Program-made: the position numbers and the translations under genes
The notes under the pieces: model-generated
Databases searched by the model: none
Told to the model about the DNA's origin: nothing
Seen by the model: the letters and a program-made list of their open reading frames with translations, nothing else
Assembly (NCBI RefSeq): GCF_010686755.1
Contig: NZ_JAAGXA010000002.1
Location: forward strand, 248,001-312,000
DNA: 64,000 bases
Source: Nocardioides zeae
Lineage (GTDB): Bacteria; Actinomycetota; Actinomycetes; Propionibacteriales; Nocardioidaceae
Reading direction: 5' to 3'
Shown: in pieces, positions 1 through 11,718 of the stretch
Numbering within the stretch: position 1 is the stretch's first letter
How the letters are laid out: every line of letters starts with the position of its first letter

Positions 1-1
1 C

Positions 2-607
2 CACGCCGCGGCGACGGCCATCGTGGCCGAGCACGGCGGCGAGGTGCCGCGCTCCTACGAGGACCTCATCGCCCTCCCCGGCATCGGCGACTACACCGCG
101 GCCGCCATCGCGTCGTTCGCCCACGGCCAGCGCCACGTCGTGCTCGACACGAACGTACGGCGCGTGATCGCCCGCGTCGCCGCCGGCCAGGAGCTCCCAC
201 CACGCTCGGTCACGGCGGCCGAGCGCGCACTGGCCGCGTCGCTGCTGCCGGACGCCCCGGCCGACGCCGCCACCTGGAACGTGGGCCTCATGGAGCTGGG
301 CGCCCTCGTCTGCTCGGTGGCGTCGCCGGCCTGCGAGCGGTGCCCCGTGCTCGACCGGTGCGCCTGGGCCGCCGCGGGACGGCCGGCCTACGACGGCCCC
401 GCCCGTGTCGCCCAGACCTACGCCGGCACCGACCGGCAGTGCCGCGGCCGCCTCCTGGCGGTGGTGCGCGACGCGGAGGGCCCGGTCGCCTTGTCGACAT
501 TGGAGGCCGCGTGGGCCATCGCGGACCAGCGCGACCGGTGCCTGGCGAGCCTCGTCGAGGACGGGTTGCTGGCGCGGGTCGGACCCGCGTCGTACGCCCT
601 CCCCTGA
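2..607 (+). CDS. mutY: A/G-specific adenine glycosylase MutY, 5'-truncated by window edge
   Basis: Base-excision repair glycosylase that removes adenine mispaired with 8-oxoguanine. The frame is open to the first bases of the window, so the N-terminal part lies outside; a GTG at 23 is internal, not the start. Visible are the helix-hairpin-helix (LPGIGDYTAAAIASF) and the segment VLDTNVRRV, whose Asp is the family's catalytic residue. The [4Fe-4S] loop follows, with four cysteines spaced C-x6-C-x2-C-x5-C near the middle of the visible part. The C-terminal remainder would be the 8-oxoG-recognising domain and is short, as in actinobacterial MutY. The gene converges on clpC, and the gap between them holds an inverted-repeat array. 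Confidence 0.93.
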   Translation, partial: HAAATAIVAEHGGEVPRSYEDLIALPGIGDYTAAAIASFAHGQRHVVLDTNVRRVIARVAAGQELPPRSVTAAERALAASLLPDAPADAATWNVGLMELGALVCSVASPACERCPVLDRCAWAAAGRPAYDGPARVAQTYAGTDRQCRGRLLAVVRDAEGPVALSTLEAAWAIADQRDRCLASLVEDGLLARVGPASYALP

Positions 608-617
608 CCACCTCGCG

Positions 618-812
618 GACGTCATGCGGAGCGGCGCCCCCGACCACCGGCTCGCATGACGTCCCGCAGCGGCGGCGGCCCCACCTCGCGGACGTCATGC
701 GGAGCGGCACCCCCGACCACCGGCTCGCATGACGTCCCGCGGCGGCGGCAACCGCCCCACCTCGCGGACGTCATGCGGAGCGACGCCCCCGACCACCGGC
801 TCGCATGACGTC
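618..812. repeat. Three copies of 46-bp inverted-repeat element, family A
   Basis: Copies lie at 618-663, 691-736 and 767-812. Each is 46 bp: the 11-base arm GACGTCATGCG, a 24-base loop, then CGCATGACGTC. The loops and the 27-30-bp spacers are also nearly the same between copies. They fill the gap between convergent mutY and clpC. Four more copies of the same length occur at 10.2-10.8 kb and 32.5 kb. They could fold as hairpins and act as bidirectional terminators, but there is no T-tract, and clpC has its own terminator next door. Confidence 0.9.
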
Positions 813-843
813 CCGCGGCGGCGGCGGTAGCCACCAACGACGA

Positions 844-874
844 ACGGCCCGCACGCTGGTCGCGTGCGGGCCGT
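844..874 (-). terminator. Terminator-like hairpin after clpC
   Basis: Perfect 12-bp arms ACGGCCCGCACG (844-855) and CGTGCGGGCCGT (863-874) with a 7-base loop, beginning 20 bases beyond the clpC stop codon. The T-tract is weak, as is common in high-GC actinobacteria. Confidence 0.75.
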
Positions 875-893
875 CCGGTCGTTCAGGAGCGGG

Positions 894-3464
<2,571 letters not shown>

Positions 3465-3591
3465 GTGCGCCTCGATCCTTCTCATTTCGCGGCGCCGGGG
3501 CGCCGCAAGGTGGGCCGGTCGACCGCTCTCGGCAGTCGCCCGTACACCGCAGATCAACTCTTCGCCCAGCCTACGTGTTCCCCCCGACGAC

Positions 3592-3630
3592 TCCACGGGG
3601 GTCTGCTCAGAGCGAACAGACCCCCGTGGA
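3592..3630 (-). terminator. Terminator hairpin after lsr2
   Basis: Perfect 14-bp arms TCCACGGGGGTCTG (3592-3605) and CAGACCCCCGTGGA (3617-3630) around an 11-base loop. It lies just past the lsr2 stop and upstream of the clpC promoter region, so it insulates clpC. Confidence 0.8.
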
Positions 3631-3648
3631 CACCGTCAGGTGCGGCGC

Positions 3649-3984
3649 TCAGTGCGCGGCGTCGTACGCCTCACGGATCTCGGAGGAGACGCGACCGCGG
3701 TCGGGCACGTCCCACCCGTTCTCGCGCGCCCACTCGCGGACCTCCTTGGTGCTCGGCCCGTCGGTCGCCGCCGCCGCGGAGCGCGAGGTGGAGCGCTGGC
3801 GCCGCTGGCCGCCGGCGCGGCGCGCGTGGCCGACGTACGGCGCGACCGCGTCCCGCAGCGCAGCGGCGTGCTCGTCGTTGAGGTCGATCTCGTAGGTGAC
3901 GCCGTCGAGACCGAACGTGACCGTCTCGGTGGCCTCGGAACCGTCGATGTCGTCGACGAGGACGATGTGGACCTTCTGTGCCAT
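3649..3984 (-). CDS. lsr2: Lsr2-family nucleoid-associated protein
   Basis: Actinobacterial H-NS analogue that bridges DNA and silences AT-rich or foreign genes. The 111-aa protein has the N-terminal beta-strand dimerisation domain (AQKVHIVLVDDIDGSEA), a basic Ser/Ala-rich linker (about residues 55-75) and the C-terminal DNA-binding domain ending in PDRGRVSSEIREAY. The RGR there is the AT-hook-like minor-groove motif. Start ATG 3984 is preceded by GAAGG. Its upstream region is clearly more AT-rich than the rest of the window, as expected for an autoregulated lsr2. It stands alone between hairpins. Confidence 0.95.
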   Translation of the reverse strand: MAQKVHIVLVDDIDGSEATETVTFGLDGVTYEIDLNDEHAAALRDAVAPYVGHARRAGGQRRQRSTSRSAAAATDGPSTKEVREWARENGWDVPDRGRVSSEIREAYDAAH

Positions 3985-4086
3985 GACGCCTTCACTTTCC
4001 GCAGATCACTGCGATCGCCGGATATCGGGGGATATCGTCCCGCAGACTATTGCAGACCAGGACGGAGGAAAGCACGGCGCCCCACC

Positions 4087-4110
4087 GATTCCCTTTCCGG
4101 AAAGAGAATC
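4087..4110. terminator. 24-bp near-perfect palindrome between coaX and lsr2
   Basis: GATTC and GAATC flank a core CTTTCCGGAAAG; the two halves differ at a single position. It lies 25 bases past the coaX stop and about 100 bases upstream of lsr2, in an AT-richer stretch that also has a 10-bp direct repeat (GATATCGGGG/GATATCGTCC near 4021-4040). It may be the coaX terminator or an operator for lsr2; the sequence does not decide. Confidence 0.45.
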
Positions 4111-4134
4111 TCGAGAAAGGCGACCCGCCGAATA

Positions 4135-4959
<825 letters not shown>

Positions 4960-4962
4960 CGC

Positions 4963-5883
4963 TCAGCCCCGGAGGTCGAGGCCGAGGTCGAAGACCTTCA
5001 CCGAGTGCGTCAACGCGCCGACCGAGATGTAGTCGACCCCCGTCGCGGCGACCTCGCGCGCCCGCTCGATCGTCAGGCCGCCCGACGCCTCCAGCGTCGC
5101 GCGCCCCTGGGTCAGCTCCTCGTTGAGGGCGACGGCCGCGGTCATCGTCGCGGCGTCCATGTTGTCGAGCAGCACCCACGTGCAGCCGGCGACGAGCAGG
5201 TCGCGCAGCTGCTGCAGATCGGTCACCTCGACGACGACGTGGAGGTCGGGGTACGTCGCGCGCACCGCCTCGAACGCCGGCACCACGCCGCCCGCCGCGA
5301 CGACGTGGTTGTCCTTCACCATCGCGACGTCGGAGAGGCTGAACCGGTGGTTGACGCCCCCACCGCAGCGCACGGCGTACTTCTGCAGCGCCCGCAGGCC
5401 CGGCAGCGTCTTGCGGGTGTCGAGCACCCGGGCGTCGGTGCCCTCGAGCGCCGCCACCCACGCGGCCGTCGCCGTGGCGACGCCCGAGAGGTGGCACGCG
5501 TAGTTGAGCGCCACGCGCTCCGCCGTCAACAGGCCCCGGGTCGGACCCGCGACGCTCATCACGGCGTCACCGGCGGTCACCGCCGTGCCGTCCGGCACGC
5601 GGCCCGTCACCTCGACGTCGTCGCCCAGCACCGCCCGGAAGGCCAGCTCCGCCAGCACGAGACCTGCCACGGTGCCGGCTTCCCGCGCCCCGAAGTCGGC
5701 CGTGCCCCGTGCGTCGACCGGGATCGTGGCCAGGCTCGTCACGTCCCCGTCGGGCACGTCCTCGACGAGGGCGGCGACGACGGCGGCGTACGTGGCCCGC
5801 GGGTCGAGGCCCGCCGCCTCGAGCTCGGCGACCAGCGGGGGCGGGAGCGCGTCGTACGGGGTGGTGGTCAGCGGGGTGCTCAC
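4963..5883 (-). CDS. nadC: Nicotinate-nucleotide pyrophosphorylase (carboxylating), NadC
   Basis: Quinolinate phosphoribosyltransferase of de novo NAD synthesis: quinolinate plus PRPP gives nicotinate mononucleotide, CO2 and PPi. The 306-aa protein shows DTRKTLPGLRALQKYAV and GGGVNHRFSLSD, the substrate-binding segments. It also has VEVTDLQQL, LLDNM and EASGGLTIE, typical of the barrel's phosphate site. The GTG start at 5883 overlaps the nadB stop as GTGA, so translation is coupled. Confidence 0.96.
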   Translation of the reverse strand: MSTPLTTTPYDALPPPLVAELEAAGLDPRATYAAVVAALVEDVPDGDVTSLATIPVDARGTADFGAREAGTVAGLVLAELAFRAVLGDDVEVTGRVPDGTAVTAGDAVMSVAGPTRGLLTAERVALNYACHLSGVATATAAWVAALEGTDARVLDTRKTLPGLRALQKYAVRCGGGVNHRFSLSDVAMVKDNHVVAAGGVVPAFEAVRATYPDLHVVVEVTDLQQLRDLLVAGCTWVLLDNMDAATMTAAVALNEELTQGRATLEASGGLTIERAREVAATGVDYISVGALTHSVKVFDLGLDLRG

Positions 5884-7688
5884 ACGATCTCCGGGGTCGG
5901 CTGGGTGGGGCTGGTCTCGGCGGCGGGAGCCAGCGACGCCGGCGCGTCGCTCGGCGGGGCCGGTCGGAAGAGGACGGCGACGGCGCCCTCGTCGTCGAGG
6001 GTGACGTCGACGTGGCCCGCCCAGCGCCGGTCGTCGCGGGCGGGGTGGTCGTCGCGCCAGTGCGAGCCGCGGGTCTCCTCCCGCAGCGTCGCCGCCGCCG
6101 TCAGCGCCGCCGCGACGGTGAGGAGGTTCGTGGTCTCCCAGGCGGCCAGCTCGGCCGGCACGTCATCGGGACCGTCCGCCGCGAGCTCGGCGATGCGCGC
6201 ACCCGCCGCGACGAGGCCGTCCGCCGTGCGCAGCACGCCGACCTGCGCGGTCATCGTCTCCTGGAGGTCACGGCGGCGGTCGGGGTCGGCGAGGCCGGAC
6301 GGTACGTCGCGGGCTCCGTCCGGCGCGACCGTGGGGAGCCGCTCCAGGTCGCCCGGCAGCACCTCGGCGATGCGCCGTGCGAAGACGAGCCCCTCGAGCA
6401 GCGAGTTGGACGCGAGCCGGTTGGCCCCGTGCACGCCGGAGCAGGCGACCTCGCCCGTCGCGTAGAGGCCGGGCACGCTGCTGCGGCCCCACAGGTCGGT
6501 CGCGATGCCGCCCGAGGCGTAGTGGCACGCGGGGGCCACCGGGACGAGGTCGACGGCGGGATCCACCCCGTGCCGCTCGCAGGTGGCGAGGATCGTCGGG
6601 AAGCGACGCTCCCAGAACGCACGACCGAGGTGCCGGGCGTCGAGCCAGACGTGGGGGCGGCCCGTGGCGTGCATGCGGCGGGTGATCGCCTTCGCGACCA
6701 CGTCGCGGGGCGCGAGGTCGGCCAGCTCGTGCTCGCCGAGCATGAACCGCTCCCCCGCGTCGTCCACGAGGAACGCCCCCTCGCCACGCACGGCCTCGGA
6801 GATGAGCGGCTGCTGGCCGCGCGAGTCGGGGCCGAGGTACATGACCGTCGGGTGGAACTGCACGAACTCCACGTCCCGCACCACGGCGCCCGCCCGCAGC
6901 GCCAGCGCCAGCCCGTCGCCCGTCGAGACCGCCGGGTTCGTCGTCTGGCTGAAGACCTGGCCGAGCCCGCCCGAGGCGAGCACGACGGCCCGCGCGTGGA
7001 CCGCCCCGATCCCGTCGCGCTGCCCCTCGCCCATCACGTGGAGGGTCAGGCCCGCGACCGGACGGCGGCCCTCGGCGTCGGGCTCGCCCAGCAGCAGGTC
7101 GACCGCGTGCGCGTGGTGGACGACCTCGATCTCCGGCGCCGCCTCGATCGCGGCGACGAGCGCACGCTGGATCTCGGCCCCGGTGGCGTCGCCGCCCGCG
7201 TGGGCGATGCGGTCACGGTGGTGCCCGCCCTCTCGGGTCAGGGACAGCTCGCCGTCGGTGCCCTGGTCGAAGACCGCCCCCAGGGCGATCAGCTCGCGCA
7301 CCGCGGCCGGTCCCTCCGTGACGAGCGCCCGGACCGCCGCGGGGTCGCAGGCACCCGCACCCGCCACGAGCGTGTCGACCTCGTGCTCGTGCGGGGTGTC
7401 GCCCGGGCCGAGGGCCGCGGCGATGCCGCCCTGCGCCCACTGCGTCGAGCCGGCGCTCAGCACGTCCTTGGTCACGACGAGCACCGAGCCGACGCCCGCG
7501 GCGTGGGCGCGCAACGCCGCGGTGAGGCCGGCGATGCCGGAGCCGACCACGACGACGTCCGCGCGCGCCGTCCACCCCGGGGCGGCCGCGCTGAGACGGC
7601 GCGGCAGCCGGGGCTGCGGGCCGGGCTGCGGGCCGGGCTGCGGGCCGGGCTGCGGGGTGCCGGGGTCGAGCGGGCGGGACGCGGTCAC
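5880..7688 (-). CDS. nadB: L-aspartate oxidase NadB
   Basis: FAD enzyme oxidising aspartate to iminoaspartate, the first step of de novo NAD synthesis. The 602-aa protein has the dinucleotide-binding motif VVVGSGIAGLTAALRA at about residue 45, STQWAQGGIAAAL, HRDRIAHAGGDATGAEI and the C-terminal helical domain. An odd N-terminal extension of about 40 residues carries a PGPQ repeat, encoded by a 12-bp tandem repeat near 7617-7655. No nadA lies directly upstream in this window, although nadA-nadB-nadC is common. Its start is 22 bases past the panD stop. Confidence 0.95.
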   Translation of the reverse strand: MTASRPLDPGTPQPGPQPGPQPGPQPRLPRRLSAAAPGWTARADVVVVGSGIAGLTAALRAHAAGVGSVLVVTKDVLSAGSTQWAQGGIAAALGPGDTPHEHEVDTLVAGAGACDPAAVRALVTEGPAAVRELIALGAVFDQGTDGELSLTREGGHHRDRIAHAGGDATGAEIQRALVAAIEAAPEIEVVHHAHAVDLLLGEPDAEGRRPVAGLTLHVMGEGQRDGIGAVHARAVVLASGGLGQVFSQTTNPAVSTGDGLALALRAGAVVRDVEFVQFHPTVMYLGPDSRGQQPLISEAVRGEGAFLVDDAGERFMLGEHELADLAPRDVVAKAITRRMHATGRPHVWLDARHLGRAFWERRFPTILATCERHGVDPAVDLVPVAPACHYASGGIATDLWGRSSVPGLYATGEVACSGVHGANRLASNSLLEGLVFARRIAEVLPGDLERLPTVAPDGARDVPSGLADPDRRRDLQETMTAQVGVLRTADGLVAAGARIAELAADGPDDVPAELAAWETTNLLTVAAALTAAATLREETRGSHWRDDHPARDDRRWAGHVDVTLDDEGAVAVLFRPAPPSDAPASLAPAAETSPTQPTPEIV

Positions 7689-7710
7689 CGGGACAGTGTG
7701 CGGTGCGCGC

Positions 7711-8130
7711 TCAGCGAGCCGCGAGGGTGTCGCCGCGGACGAGACCGGAACCGGCGATCGCCTCCGCCGGGTCGAAGCCCGTGGCGAGCACCTTGTTGTC
7801 GGCGTCGACGAACACGACGTGGGGCTTCAGCTCCTTCGCCTCCTGCGTCGTCACCTGCGCGTAGGCGATGAGGATGACCAGGTCGCCCGGCTGCACGAGA
7901 CGGGCGGCGGCACCGTTGATGCCGATGACGCCGGAGCCCCGCTCGCCCGCGATCGTGTACGTCTCCAGGCGCGCGCCGTTCGTGATGTCGACGATGTGCA
8001 CGAGCTCGCCGGGCAGCAGGTCGGCGGCGTCGAGCAGGTCCTCGTCCACCGTCACGGAGCCCACGTAGTGCAGGTCCGCCTGCGTCACGGTCGCGCGGTG
8101 GATCTTGCTCTTCATCATGGTGCGGAGCAT
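7711..8130 (-). CDS. panD: Aspartate 1-decarboxylase precursor PanD
   Basis: Pyruvoyl enzyme making beta-alanine for pantothenate. The 139-aa precursor has the self-cleavage site Gly24-Ser25 in [10 protein letters not shown], at the same position as in E. coli, which supports the start at 8130. The [10 protein letters not shown] and [15 protein letters not shown] segments match the family. Stop and start codons of panC and panD share one base (TGATG), so the two are coupled. An aspartate consumer sits beside nadB, another aspartate consumer. Confidence 0.97.
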   Translation of the reverse strand: MLRTMMKSKIHRATVTQADLHYVGSVTVDEDLLDAADLLPGELVHIVDITNGARLETYTIAGERGSGVIGINGAAARLVQPGDLVILIAYAQVTTQEAKELKPHVVFVDADNKVLATGFDPAEAIAGSGLVRGDTLAAR

Positions 8131-9041
8131 CAGCGGCTCTCCTCGCTCGGGGGCGTCGGGTGGATCGTGATCGGCAGGTTGTCGAGGAGCCGGGTGGCGC
8201 CCAGCCGGGCCGCCACGAGGACGCGTCCCTCGCGGACGTCCTCCCGGGTGCCGTCGACGTCGGCGAGGTCCGCCTCCGTGACGACGAGGTAGTCGAGCTC
8301 CACCCCGGGCGTGTCCGCGACGACGGCGAGAGCGGCCTCGCGGGCGGCTCCCGCGCCGTACGTCGCGTGCTCGCGCGCCGCGTGGAGGGCGCGGGAGAGC
8401 ACGACGGCCGTGCGGCGCTGCTCGGGATCGAGGTAGCGGTTGCGGGAGCTGAGCGCGAGGCCGTCGGGCTCGCGGACGGTCTCGGCGCCCACGACCTCGA
8501 CCGGCAGGCAGAGGTCGGCGACCATGCGGCGCACCAGCGTCAGCTGCTGGAAGTCCTTCTGGCCGAAGACGGCGACGTCGGGCTGGACCAGCCCGAACAG
8601 CTTGGCGACGACCGTCAGCACGCCGCGGAAGTGACCGGGGCGGCTCGCGCCCTCGAGGAGGGTGGCGAGGGGGCCGGGCTCGACGGTGACCTGCGGGTCG
8701 CCGCCGGGGTAGACCTCCTCCACCGCGGGGGCGAGCACGACGTCGACGCCCTGCTCGGCGCAGACCGCGAGGTCGGCCTCGAGGGTGCGCGGGTAGCGGT
8801 CGAGGTCCTCCCCCTGCCCGAACTGGAGCGGGTTGACGAAGACCGACGCGACGACGACGCCGTCGGGGCCGACCCGGTCACGGGCCTCCCGCATGAGCGC
8901 CGCGTGACCCACGTGCAACGCACCCATCGTGGGGACGAGCGCGACGCGACCCGCGCCGCCACGCTGGGCACGCACGGCGGCGATCTCCGCGCGCAGGGCC
9001 GCCCGCGTCGGCGCGAGCGCCGGGGTGGTGACGGTGGTCAT
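8130..9041 (-). CDS. panC: Pantothenate synthetase PanC
   Basis: Ligates pantoate and beta-alanine using ATP. The 303-aa protein has [15 protein letters not shown] with the HIGH-like adenylate motif, [30 protein letters not shown] and the KMSKS-like [10 protein letters not shown]. The start is at ATG 9041, overlapping the upstream gene stop as ATGA. Together with panD and the DUF2520 gene it forms a pantothenate operon; panB is not in the window. Confidence 0.97.
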   Translation of the reverse strand: MTTVTTPALAPTRAALRAEIAAVRAQRGGAGRVALVPTMGALHVGHAALMREARDRVGPDGVVVASVFVNPLQFGQGEDLDRYPRTLEADLAVCAEQGVDVVLAPAVEEVYPGGDPQVTVEPGPLATLLEGASRPGHFRGVLTVVAKLFGLVQPDVAVFGQKDFQQLTLVRRMVADLCLPVEVVGAETVREPDGLALSSRNRYLDPEQRRTAVVLSRALHAAREHATYGAGAAREAALAVVADTPGVELDYLVVTEADLADVDGTREDVREGRVLVAARLGATRLLDNLPITIHPTPPSEESR

Positions 9042-9985
9042 CGCACGGCCTCCGGCCCCGGGTGGGTGGTGTCGCGGCCGCTCGGGGCGGCGTCGTGCTC
9101 GGGCGCGTCGATCTCCTGCAGCAGGCGGGCGGCGCGGATGGGCAGCAGACGGCCGTCGGTGGCGGCGCGACCGACGGTGGCCCGCGCCAGCGTGCGGTAG
9201 GACGCCAGGGCCTGGGGCGCCTCGCGGCCGATCTCGTCGAGGTGGGTCGCGACCGTGCCGACGTCGCCCCGCACGACCGGACCCGTCAGGGCGGCGTCGC
9301 CGGCGCGGAGCGCGTTGTCGAGGGCCGCCTCGAGCAACGGACGGAGCACGTCGGCGGGGTCGGTCACGCCGTCCGCGCTGGCGGCGAGGATCTCGCGCGC
9401 CTCGGCGACGAGCGTGACGAGGTGGTTCGCGCCGTGGGCGAGTGCCGCGTGGTACAGCGCCCGACGCTCCTCCGGCACCCACACGACGCGGCCCCCGAGG
9501 TCGGCCACGAGACCTTCGACGACCGGGCGGTCGGCGGGGGCCGCGGTCGCGCCGTACGCGCACGCCGCGACACGGGGCAGGTCCGTCGCGGTGCCGGTGA
9601 ACGTCATCGCCGGGTGGAGCGCGACCACGCGGGCGCCGGCCAGGCGGGCCGGCTCGAGAGCGGCGAGGCCGTGCCGGCCCGAGGTGTGGACGACGACCTG
9701 GCCGGGGCGGATGGCGCCACTGGCCGTCAGCACGTCGACCACGTTGCCGAGCATGTCGTCGGGAACGGTGAGGAGCAGGAGGTCCGCGGCGCGGGCGACG
9801 GCCGAGGGCTTGTCGAGCGGTACGCCGGGGAGGAGGGCGGCAGCGCGGTCCCGGGACGCGTCGGACTCGCCGGAGGCGGCGACGACCTCGTGGCCCGCGG
9901 CGGCCAGCGCCGCCGCGACGACGGCGCCGACACGGCCGGCGCCGATGACGCCCACGCGACGTGGGCAGGGCATGCCAGACGACAT
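9038..9985 (-). CDS. Rossmann-like and DUF2520 domain protein
   Basis: A 315-aa protein with an N-terminal NAD(P)-binding fold (RVGVIGAGRVGAVVAAALAAAGHEVV, residues about 10-35) and a C-terminal helical DUF2520 domain containing HAALAHGANHLVTL. The architecture resembles 6-phosphogluconate or ketopantoate reductase-type dehydrogenases. Overlap with panC (ATGA) suggests it may reduce ketopantoate, since no panE is present here; that is inference, and the family is uncharacterised to my knowledge. Start ATG 9985 is preceded by GAAAGG at suitable spacing. Confidence 0.85.
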   Translation of the reverse strand: MSSGMPCPRRVGVIGAGRVGAVVAAALAAAGHEVVAASGESDASRDRAAALLPGVPLDKPSAVARAADLLLLTVPDDMLGNVVDVLTASGAIRPGQVVVHTSGRHGLAALEPARLAGARVVALHPAMTFTGTATDLPRVAACAYGATAAPADRPVVEGLVADLGGRVVWVPEERRALYHAALAHGANHLVTLVAEAREILAASADGVTDPADVLRPLLEAALDNALRAGDAALTGPVVRGDVGTVATHLDEIGREAPQALASYRTLARATVGRAATDGRLLPIRAARLLQEIDAPEHDAAPSGRDTTHPGPEAVR

Positions 9986-10198
9986 GGTCCGAACCTTTCG
10001 TTCCCGTCCCGCCGACCACCCCTCGCGGGGCCGGTGTGGGTACCGGACGTTGTCTCGAACTCCCGTGGCCGCGGGGAGCGGTCACGGTGGTGCAACGGGA
10101 ACGTTACGCCCGTGATTCCAGGCGTGAGAATCGAACGCCGGCGTGACCTGCCTCACCTGGGCGCGGCGGGCTGGGTCGTACGGCGCTGACCCACCCGG
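9986..10198. other. Non-coding upstream region of the DUF2520-panC-panD operon
   Basis: About 210 bases without a convincing gene, between the operon start and the repeat cluster. It should contain the operon promoter on the minus strand. I see no clear operator or riboswitch. Confidence 0.5.
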
Positions 10199-10780
10199 GA
10201 CGTCATGCGGTCCAGCGCCTCGGGCCACCGCCACGCATGACGTCCGGCGGGCGGGGGTGCGACCCGGGCCCGACCGGCGCCGGAACTGTGCGCCTGGTGC
10301 AGCGCAGATCGCGGCGGACCAGCCCCAGCTGCACATTCCGCGCTACTGGTGAGGACGGACCAGCCCCAGCTGCACATTCCGCGCTGCTGGCCAGGGCGGA
10401 CCAGCGCGGGATCCGGCGGGCCGACGAGGACCGGGTACGCCGCCGGCGAGCCCCCGCCGTACCCAGGACGTCATGCGGTCCGGTGCCCCGGGCCACCGCC
10501 ACGCATGACGTCCGGCGGGCGGGGGTGCGACCCGGGCCCGACCGGCGCCGGAACTGTGCGCCTGGTGCAGCGCAGATCGCGGCGGACCTGCCCCAGCTGC
10601 ACATTCCGCGCTGCTGGCCAGGGCGGACCAGCCCCAGTTGCACATTCCGCGCTGCTGGAGAGGGCGGACCAGCGCGGGATCCGGCGGGCCGACGAGGACC
10701 GGGTACGCCGCCGGCGAGCCCCCGCCGTACCCAGGACGTCATGCGGTCCGGTGCCCCGGGCCACCGCCACGCATGACGTC
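10199..10780. repeat. 268-bp tandem duplication carrying family A elements
   Basis: Family A 46-bp elements start at 10199, 10467 and 10735, exactly 268 bp apart. The stretches 10199-10466 and 10467-10734 are near-identical copies differing at scattered positions, many of them in the element loop. The third unit keeps only the A element before diverging. Each full unit also carries one family B element. The region lies downstream of the MidA-like gene and upstream of the pan operon, both on the minus strand, and encodes nothing convincing. Confidence 0.9.
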
Positions 10781-10874
10781 CGGCGAGCAGGGCCCGACCG
10801 CCACCGGACCGCCACGGGAGATGTGCGCTTCGTGCAGCTCGGATCGCGCCAGGCCTGTCCCCGCCGCACATCTC
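10282..10874. repeat. Family B inverted-repeat elements (57-58 bp)
   Basis: Two copies of 58 bp (10282-10339 and 10550-10607) run from GGAACTGTGC to GCACATTCC. A third copy of 57 bp (10818-10874) has perfect arms GAGATGTGCG and CGCACATCTC. Extra right halves (CCAGCTGCACATTCC-like) follow the first two near 10365-10380 and 10636-10648. The same family recurs in opposite orientation at 32.4-32.6 kb. Confidence 0.8.
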
Positions 10875-10927
10875 GCGAGCCTCCGCCGCGCCGCGCCGCG
10901 CCGGACATCCCAGCGCGACGCCAGACG

Positions 10928-11695
10928 TCAGGCCAGGTGGACCACGCGGGTCGGGCCGTCGTCGTCGACGAGGACCGAGCCGGCGGCGTCCGCGACGGCG
11001 TCGAGCGCGACGTCGGCCACGATGTCCCGCGAGCCGTCCGGCACGATCACGGCCGCCTCGGTGCCCACCGGGCCCAGCGACCGCAGGCTGCCCCGGTCGG
11101 GCCGGGTCGAGCGGACGTGCCCGGGCTCGAGCGCGATCGCCCGGCCCCCCGGTCCCAGGTTGCGGACGACGTCGCGCCAAGCCGCGTCGCGCGCCGTACC
11201 GACCTCGGCGCGCGCCCCGGTGCCCCGGTCGGCGACGGGCCACCACTCCTGGAGCCACCGGCCCACCTGCTGCGGCACCCCGGTCTCGGCGAGCCGGGCG
11301 CCGAGCCGTTCCCGGCCGCTGAGCGGGTCGACGTGCACCATGCGGGGGTAGCCGTCGGCGTCGACCTGCACGACGTGGGTCGGCACGTGGGCGAGCCAGT
11401 CGCCCGCGAGCACCGTGCCGGTGTAGCCCGCCCGCAGGTCGAAGCGGATCTCCGCCCGCGGCAGTGCCCGCGCGATCGCGGGCGTCAGGGCACCGACGGA
11501 GCCGAGGAGCACGAGCTCTGCCGGGTCCTCGGTGGCGAGCAGGTCGAGCACGTCCTCCCGCGCCTGGAGCAGTGTCGGCGGGTGGGAGCGCAGGTATCCC
11601 CGCGCCGAGCCGTAGAGCGCCGCGTCCCACGCCTGCTTCCACGTCGGCTCGCTGGGGGGCGGCAGGGCCGGCATGCCGAGGCTGGTGAGGGTCAT
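10928..11695 (-). CDS. MidA/DUF185-like protein, putative SAM-dependent methyltransferase relative
   Basis: A 255-aa protein beginning MTLTSLGMPALPPP. The segment WKQAWDAALYGSARGYLR resembles the start of MidA-family (NDUFAF7-like) methyltransferases. GDWLAHVPTHVVQVDADGYPRMVHVD resembles their GNELLDNLPV-type motif. It is shorter than typical MidA (about 350-400 aa), and the canonical glycine-rich SAM loop is only weakly visible (LVLLGSVGALTPA). It may be a divergent or non-catalytic member. The start is 23 bases after the GNAT gene stop, so the two are probably co-transcribed. Confidence 0.6.
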   Translation of the reverse strand: MTLTSLGMPALPPPSEPTWKQAWDAALYGSARGYLRSHPPTLLQAREDVLDLLATEDPAELVLLGSVGALTPAIARALPRAEIRFDLRAGYTGTVLAGDWLAHVPTHVVQVDADGYPRMVHVDPLSGRERLGARLAETGVPQQVGRWLQEWWPVADRGTGARAEVGTARDAAWRDVVRNLGPGGRAIALEPGHVRSTRPDRGSLRSLGPVGTEAAVIVPDGSRDIVADVALDAVADAAGSVLVDDDGPTRVVHLA

Positions 11696-11718
11696 GGCGG
11701 GTCGGGGAGGCACGGCCG

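Noticed and set aside
608..830. CRISPR-like regular repeats
   Set aside because: Only three units, loops and spacers conserved as well as arms, and no cas genes nearby. Real spacers would differ.
10203..11642. A 479-codon minus-strand frame through the repeat cluster
   Set aside because: It runs through tandem palindromes and out of frame with the MidA-like gene. The translation repeats Arg/Gly/Ala blocks and has no motif.
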